A stretch of 10,473 nt of DNA from Bacillota bacterium. Lineage in GTDB: Bacteria > Bacillota > Clostridia > Peptostreptococcales > Anaerovoracaceae. The notes below the pieces were generated by a model that had not been told where the DNA came from, searched no databases, and worked only from the letters and a program-made list of their open reading frames with translations. Shown piece after piece: positions 5,774 through 10,473 of the stretch. The stretch covers positions 1-10,473 of the forward strand of contig JAGATO010000322.1 in assembly GCA_017621195.1 (NCBI GenBank), read 5' to 3'. Position 1 is the stretch's first letter, and the number at the start of each line of letters is the position of its first letter. The translations under genes were made by a program, and so were the position numbers.

Positions 5774-7060
5774 TTGGACATCAATCGAAAAACGGCGTAT
5801 TATATATTAGAAGATATCGAAAAGGACGGAGCCTACTCCAACCTGGCCATCAACAACAGAGAACGCCAGATGAAACCGTCATCACCGGCCTTTGTCCGGG
5901 AACTGGTCTACGGCGTTCTTAGATATCAGATGCGGCTGGACTACATCGCTTCGCAGCTGATGGAGCGAAAAGGCCGGCTAAAGCGCAGCGATAAAATTCT
6001 CCTGCGCATGGGGCTGTACCAGCTGATCTACATGGATTCGGTGCCGGATTACGCTGCGGTCAGCGAAACGGTACGACTGGCCAAGGTCTTCTGCCGCGGA
6101 AGGGATTCGTTCATCAACGGAATATTGCGGGCCTACGGGCGGCGAAAGGACGAGATCGTCTGGCCAGACCGCCGGAAGGATCCGGTGGACTTTCTGTCGA
6201 GCGGCTACTCCTGCGATCCATGGATCGTTCGGCTGTGGCTGTCTCAGTACGGGGAGGAACGGACGGAGGAAATGCTGGCTGCGGCCAACGACACGCCGCG
6301 GCTTTGCATCCGTGTCAATCGCCTGAAGGCGACGCCGGAGCAGCTGCGGGAGAGACTGGAGCGCGAAGGCTTTGCGCTGAGTCCCATGGAGACGGTGGAA
6401 GAAGGGTTCTTCGCCGCGGGAAGCGGCCTGGTGGCCTCAGCGGCTTATGAAGAAGGCTGGTTTTCCATTCAGGACGAAAGCTCCATGCGGGCGGTACTGG
6501 CGGTGGATCCCCAGCCGGGAGAGACGGTCATCGACGTCTGCGCGGCGCCGGGAGGGAAGACGCTGTTCATGGCCGAGCGCATGGAAAACCGCGGGACCAT
6601 TCTGGCCGGTGATCTGTATCCGGCGCGGCTGACGCTGCTGGAAGAACAGGCAAAGCGACTGGGTGTCACCGCAGTGCGATCCCGAGCTTGGGATGCGTCT
6701 CGGGTACAGGAAGAACTGGTGGATCGGGCCGATCGCGTCCTGGTGGATGCTCCCTGCTCCGGATTGGGCGTCATTCGCAGAAAGCCGGAGATCAAATACC
6801 GTGAAGAGGAGACATCGCGGCAGCGCTTGCCTCAGATTCAAAGGGAAATCCTGGAGGCCTCCTGCCGGTACGTGAAGGCGGGCGGCGTTCTGGTCTACAG
6901 TACCTGCACCATCAACGAAGAGGAAAATTCGCAGGTCGCAGGCGCTTTTTTACAGAAGCATCCTGAATTTGAAGTCGTGGAAGAGCAGCAGATGTATCTG
7001 GGACGCCAGGAAGGCGACGGTTTTTACATCTGTAAAATGAAAAGGAAACAGCCATGTTAA
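5774..7060 (+). CDS. rsmB: 16S rRNA (cytosine-5) methyltransferase RsmB
   Basis: RsmB methylates C967 (E. coli numbering) of 16S rRNA using S-adenosylmethionine. The 428-residue protein (E. coli 429) has an N-terminal NusB-like RNA-binding domain (about 1-135, with FVRELVYGVLR and PDYAAVSETVRLAK), the SAM loop DVCAAPGGKT (254-263), motif IV DAPCSGLGVIRRKPE with Cys328, and motif VI YSTCTINEEEN with catalytic Cys378. Both cysteines of the m5C mechanism are present. The start is the TTG at 5774, 2 bases after the peptidase stop, with AGAGGGAG (5754-5761) 12 bases upstream; no ATG near the N-terminus would preserve the NusB-like domain. The stop overlaps the stp start by 7 bases. In B. subtilis rlmN follows this gene, but here it does not. 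Confidence 0.96.
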   Translation: MDINRKTAYYILEDIEKDGAYSNLAINNRERQMKPSSPAFVRELVYGVLRYQMRLDYIASQLMERKGRLKRSDKILLRMGLYQLIYMDSVPDYAAVSETVRLAKVFCRGRDSFINGILRAYGRRKDEIVWPDRRKDPVDFLSSGYSCDPWIVRLWLSQYGEERTEEMLAAANDTPRLCIRVNRLKATPEQLRERLEREGFALSPMETVEEGFFAAGSGLVASAAYEEGWFSIQDESSMRAVLAVDPQPGETVIDVCAAPGGKTLFMAERMENRGTILAGDLYPARLTLLEEQAKRLGVTAVRSRAWDASRVQEELVDRADRVLVDAPCSGLGVIRRKPEIKYREEETSRQRLPQIQREILEASCRYVKAGGVLVYSTCTINEEENSQVAGAFLQKHPEFEVVEEQQMYLGRQEGDGFYICKMKRKQPC

Positions 7061-7782
7061 GTGCGGGATTTAAAACAGATCGGGGAAGATGCAGGGACAA
7101 TAACGAAGACTCTCTGTTCGTCCTCCCCAATCATCGAATGTATATGGTGGCCGACGGCGTGGGAGGAAACCGCTCCGGTGAAGTGGCAAGCCGGGCGGCG
7201 GTCAGCTACGTAGCGTCCTATGTGGACAGCCATTCTCTGGATGAGGTAGGAAGCGAAGAACAGCTGCAGCTGTATTTTCTGGACTGTCTCAACGGTGCCA
7301 ACGGAGAGGTCTGCCGGCTGTCGGAAGAGAATCGGAACAATGCCGGTATGGCGACTACGCTGGTTCTGGCCTACATAAACGGGGAGAAGGGTTACGTGGT
7401 AAACATCGGCGACAGCCGGGCCTACCTGGTTCGCGACGGAGAGATCATGCAGATCACCCGTGACCATACCTATGTCAATGAACTGCTGATGCAGGGAAGC
7501 ATCACTCCGGAGGAGGCAAGACGCCATCCGGAACGCAATATGATCACCCGGGCCATCGGCGGAGAGAAAACCATTCGGCCGGACTTTTTCCGGTTCGATC
7601 TGGAACCGGATGACGTTCTTCTCCTGTGTACAGATGGTTTGTTTGGAGAACTGGAAGACGAGGTCATCTGCAGGATGGTCGGTGAAGAGCCGTCCATGCA
7701 TCGGCTGGCATCAAATCTGGTGGAACAGGCCAACGTTCACGGTGGAAAAGACAACATTTCTGTAATTTGCATTCGAATTTAA
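7054..7782 (+). CDS. stp: PP2C-family Ser/Thr protein phosphatase (Stp/PrpC)
   Basis: This bacterial PP2C phosphatase removes phosphate from PrkC and from PrkC substrates. The 242-residue protein is of normal length, soluble and complete. The metal-binding aspartates are all present: Asp19 in RDNNEDS, Asp34 in MVADGVGG, Asp194 in CTDGLFGE and Asp233 in GGKDNIS. Other family motifs are AGMATTLV, NIGDSRAYLVRDG, QITRDHTYV and HPERNMITRAIGG. The ATG at 7054 overlaps the end of rsmB by 7 bases and has AAAGGA (7041-7046) 7 bases upstream. The kinase gene follows 21 bases later, the standard phosphatase-kinase pair of Gram-positive bacteria. The gene is also called prpC. Confidence 0.95.
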   Translation: MLSAGFKTDRGRCRDNNEDSLFVLPNHRMYMVADGVGGNRSGEVASRAAVSYVASYVDSHSLDEVGSEEQLQLYFLDCLNGANGEVCRLSEENRNNAGMATTLVLAYINGEKGYVVNIGDSRAYLVRDGEIMQITRDHTYVNELLMQGSITPEEARRHPERNMITRAIGGEKTIRPDFFRFDLEPDDVLLLCTDGLFGELEDEVICRMVGEEPSMHRLASNLVEQANVHGGKDNISVICIRI

Positions 7783-7803
7783 CAAACCAGGGAGGAACGG
7801 TAT

Positions 7804-9717
7804 ATGAGTACCAGATTGCTTGCCGGAAGATATGAACTGATCGAGCGGATCGGCGAGGGTGGGATGGCCGTGGTCTACAAAGCCAAGGATCGCCTCTTAA
7901 ACCGCTTCGTTGCCGTTAAGATATTAAAACCGGAATTCACCAAGGATATGAAGGTCATCGAGAGCTTTCGCAGAGAGTCTCAGGCGGCGGCCAGCCTGTC
8001 CCATCCCAACATCGTCAACGTCTACGATGTAGGTAAGGAAGGAAATATCTACTATATTGTCATGGAGCTGATCGAGGGCAGCGTCCTCAGCGACATCATC
8101 AAAGCGGAGGGACCGCTGGAACCGCGCCGGGCCGTTTCCATTGCGAAGCAGGTGGCCAGCGCTCTGTCGGTGGCTCACAAAAATCAGATCATCCATCGGG
8201 ATGTAAAACCGCACAACATATTGATCACTGCCGACGGTGTGGCCAAGATCACGGACTTCGGGATTGCCAAAGCCATGAGCTCGTCCACGATGACGGCTCA
8301 GCAGACGGGAACGGTGATGGGATCGGTGCATTATTTTTCGCCGGAGCAGGCCAGGGGAGGCTATGTGGACGAAAAATCCGACATCTATTCTCTGGGTATT
8401 GTTCTGTACGAAATGCTGACGGGAAAGGTACCCTTCGATGCGGACAATCCCGTGGCGGTGGCCGTGATGCACATGAACGAAGAGATGGTTCCGCCGTCCC
8501 AGATCAACCCGGCGGTATCTCCCGATGTGGAGGCCATTGTCATGAAGGCAACGGCGAAATATCAGGTGAACCGCTACAAGACGGCGGATGAGATGATTAC
8601 GGCGTTGAGCCTGGTCAACTACCATCCGGCACCCGTCCAGATTCACGAAGAACCGGAGAAGAAAGAAACAGGGGAAGATGAGATGAAACAGGGGAAGAAA
8701 AAGAAGAAGATCGTCATCAATAAGACAAAGATGGGAGCTGTGATTCTGGCGGTGATCCTGGCCATTCCTGCCAGCGCGCTGGCGTTCCGACTGATTCAGG
8801 GGATCGAAACGGACAAAGAAGTGGAGGTACCGGATCTGATGGGAGCTACGGAGGAAGAAGCCAGAACGCAGCTGACGGAATTGGGACTGGAACTGGAGCT
8901 TGGGCTGGAAATGTACGATCAGGAATATGAGCCGGGACAGATTATCGGGCAGGATCCCGTGGCAGGAAGCAAGGTGAAGGAAGGCCATACCGTTACGGTC
9001 AACCTGAACCGTGATAAGGGAGCGTCGACTTCCGCCACCGTGCCGAACCTGACCGGAAAGACGTTGGATGATGCCAGATTCAGCATCCAGGCCTACGGCT
9101 ATGTGGTAGGCGAAGTGACTTCCCAGGCCAACGAGCTGCCGGAAGGCATGATCATCGAGCAGTCGCCCAAGGCGGGAACGACGCTGGAAGCCGGTTCCAA
9201 GATCAATCTGGTGGTCAGCAAGGGAGCAGATGACGCGGAAATCGTTATGGTAAACCTGCTGGGAATGGACGCTTCCTCCGCTGCCAGCGAGATTTCGGCC
9301 ATGGGCCTGAAGCTGGGCGAAACCAGCTACGAAAGCAGCACCACCTACGATAAGAATCTGGTGATCGGACAGAGCGTCGTTGCCGGAAATAAAGTGCAGA
9401 AGGGAACGGTGGTGGATCTGGTGATCAGCACCGGTCTGGTGGCCGGAGGCGGCAGCGAAGGTTCCGGCGACGATATCAAGAGCGTTGCTTTCGAGATCTC
9501 CTACGATGCGGCCAAGAACGAAACCTTCTTCCTGTCCGTGGTGGTTTCTGATGCCAACGGTGTATCCACGCCCATCAAGCAGCGGGAAAGCTACAAGGTG
9601 GACGGTTCCGAAATGATCTCCGTGGGTGGAAACGGTCAGGGAACGATCCAGATCATCTTCGATAACGACGTGGTACAGCAGTTAAACGTAAACTTTGATA
9701 CCGGAGAGGTATATTGA
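7804..9717 (+). CDS. prkC: PASTA-domain Ser/Thr protein kinase (PrkC/Stk)
   Basis: This is a membrane kinase that senses muropeptides or lipid II outside the cell and phosphorylates cytoplasmic targets in growth, division and germination. The 637-residue protein has a cytosolic kinase domain (about 10-270) with P-loop GEGGMAVVY (17-25), Lys39, catalytic HRDVKPHN (131-138) with Asp133, DFG (151-153), and a Ser/Thr-rich activation loop before SPEQA. A Lys/Glu-rich juxtamembrane stretch precedes one membrane helix (about 310-331). Outside are three PASTA repeats (about 340-404, 410-474 and 480-545), the third lacking the usual VPNL start (it reads VMVNLLG). A Gly/Ser-rich linker leads to a final domain (about 560-637) rich in beta-prone residues and without a clear family. 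GGAGG (7791-7795) lies 8 bases before the ATG. The stop overlaps the rsgA start. Confidence 0.97.
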   Translation: MSTRLLAGRYELIERIGEGGMAVVYKAKDRLLNRFVAVKILKPEFTKDMKVIESFRRESQAAASLSHPNIVNVYDVGKEGNIYYIVMELIEGSVLSDIIKAEGPLEPRRAVSIAKQVASALSVAHKNQIIHRDVKPHNILITADGVAKITDFGIAKAMSSSTMTAQQTGTVMGSVHYFSPEQARGGYVDEKSDIYSLGIVLYEMLTGKVPFDADNPVAVAVMHMNEEMVPPSQINPAVSPDVEAIVMKATAKYQVNRYKTADEMITALSLVNYHPAPVQIHEEPEKKETGEDEMKQGKKKKKIVINKTKMGAVILAVILAIPASALAFRLIQGIETDKEVEVPDLMGATEEEARTQLTELGLELELGLEMYDQEYEPGQIIGQDPVAGSKVKEGHTVTVNLNRDKGASTSATVPNLTGKTLDDARFSIQAYGYVVGEVTSQANELPEGMIIEQSPKAGTTLEAGSKINLVVSKGADDAEIVMVNLLGMDASSAASEISAMGLKLGETSYESSTTYDKNLVIGQSVVAGNKVQKGTVVDLVISTGLVAGGGSEGSGDDIKSVAFEISYDAAKNETFFLSVVVSDANGVSTPIKQRESYKVDGSEMISVGGNGQGTIQIIFDNDVVQQLNVNFDTGEVY

Positions 9718-10473
9718 TGAAAGGAACCATTGTCAAGGGAATCGCGGGGTTTTACTATGTGAAGCCGGAGAACGGCGGCGATCCGATTCAATGCAAGGCT
9801 CGGGGACTCTTCCGAAAGGATGGGAAGAAGCCGTATGTGGGTGATCACGTTCTGTTTGAACAGGAAGAGGATCAGGACGGGTTCATCACGGAGATTTTGG
9901 ATCGGACCAACGTATTCATCCGTCCGCCCATCGCCAATGTGGACTGTTTCGTCATCGTCTGTGCAGCGGCAAAGCCTGCGCCCAACCTTCAGGTCCTGGA
10001 TCAGTTTCTGGTGATGGTGGAAAAGGAGCAGGTGGAAGCTCTGGTGGTGTTCAACAAGGTGGACTGCGCCGACGAGGACGCCATCGAACGCCTTCGGGAA
10101 ATCTACGAGGGGATGTATCCGGTGTTCTTCGTCAGCGCCAAGACGGGCGAAGGTGTGGAAGAACTGAAGGAACGGCTACGAGGAAAGCAGTCGGCGCTGG
10201 CGGGACCGTCGGGCGTGGGAAAGTCCACGCTGCTGAACGCCATTATCGGAGACGAACGGATGGAGACAGGACAGATCAGCGCGAAAACCGGTCGGGGAAA
10301 GCATACGACACGCCATGCGGAGCTGTTTTCTCTCTCGGAGGGCGACGGCATGATCTTCGATACGCCGGGCTTCACCTCCTTTGAAATCCTGGAGGCTGAG
10401 GAGGATCAGCTGCAGTTTCTGTTTCCGGAGATGGCGCCCTATGTGGGGCAGTGCCGGTACGATGACTGCCGCC
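9717..10473 (+). CDS. rsgA: Ribosome small-subunit GTPase RsgA (3' end outside window)
   Basis: RsgA (YjeQ/CpgA) is a circularly permuted GTPase that checks late 30S subunit maturation. About 252 codons are present and the frame is open at the right edge; the family is usually near 290-300 residues. An N-terminal OB-like domain (about 1-65, MKGTIVKGIAGFYYV onward) is followed by GTPase motifs in the permuted order typical of the family: G4 NKVD (113-116), G5 SAK, then G1 GPSGVGKST (163-171), switch I GRGKHTTRH and G3 DTPGF. The last residues, QCRYDDCR, are the beginning of the zinc-binding domain. The ATG at 9717 shares one base with the prkC stop (TGATG), so translation is coupled. The prkC-rsgA order matches B. 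subtilis. Confidence 0.96.
   Translation, partial: MKGTIVKGIAGFYYVKPENGGDPIQCKARGLFRKDGKKPYVGDHVLFEQEEDQDGFITEILDRTNVFIRPPIANVDCFVIVCAAAKPAPNLQVLDQFLVMVEKEQVEALVVFNKVDCADEDAIERLREIYEGMYPVFFVSAKTGEGVEELKERLRGKQSALAGPSGVGKSTLLNAIIGDERMETGQISAKTGRGKHTTRHAELFSLSEGDGMIFDTPGFTSFEILEAEEDQLQFLFPEMAPYVGQCRYDDCR

Noticed and set aside
7924..8988. Long - strand open frame under prkC
   Set aside because: It is His/Arg-rich, has no recognisable domain and lies opposite a complete kinase gene.

Overview
The window is chromosomal DNA from a member of the Bacillota, most likely class Clostridia. The evidence is the gene order (priA-def-fmt-peptidase-rsmB-stp-prkC-rsgA, close to the Bacillus subtilis order), strong Shine-Dalgarno sequences, and a PASTA-type PrkC kinase. 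No species can be named. All recognised genes are on the + strand.

Region 1 (1-693) is the 3' end of a protein gene that enters from the left edge. It looks like the C-terminus of a large phage or mobile-element polyvalent protein, and its base composition differs from the genes downstream (sampled line 181-240 is 28/60 G+C; sampled line 1921-1980 is 37/60). Region 2 (694-956) is non-coding and very AT-rich in its second half (sampled line 841-900 is 15/60 G+C). It holds a cluster of four 12-bp repeats (three direct, one inverted), a possible terminator made from the same repeats, a separate imperfect inverted repeat, and a sigma-A-type promoter for the next gene. Together these suggest the end of an integrated element beside core chromosome, though no integrase or second attachment site is visible.

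Region 3 (957-10473) is a tightly packed set of housekeeping genes that probably forms one operon: queH (last step of queuosine synthesis), priA (replication restart), def and fmt (removal and addition of the N-terminal formyl group), a membrane zinc metallopeptidase of the YugP family, rsmB (16S rRNA m5C methylation), stp and prkC (a PP2C phosphatase and PASTA Ser/Thr kinase pair that senses the cell wall), and rsgA (30S ribosome maturation GTPase, cut by the right edge). Most junctions are overlaps or gaps of a few bases, which points to co-transcription and translational coupling. The common theme is translation: tRNA modification, initiator tRNA formylation, nascent-protein deformylation, rRNA methylation and ribosome assembly, with a growth-control kinase/phosphatase pair.

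No wholly new system is evident. The points most worth checking are the repeat cluster and inverted repeat at the probable element boundary, a Trp in place of the usual first Arg of helicase motif VI in PriA (Trp521), the missing winged-helix region in PriA, and the operon differences from B. subtilis (a peptidase gene added, rlmN absent).
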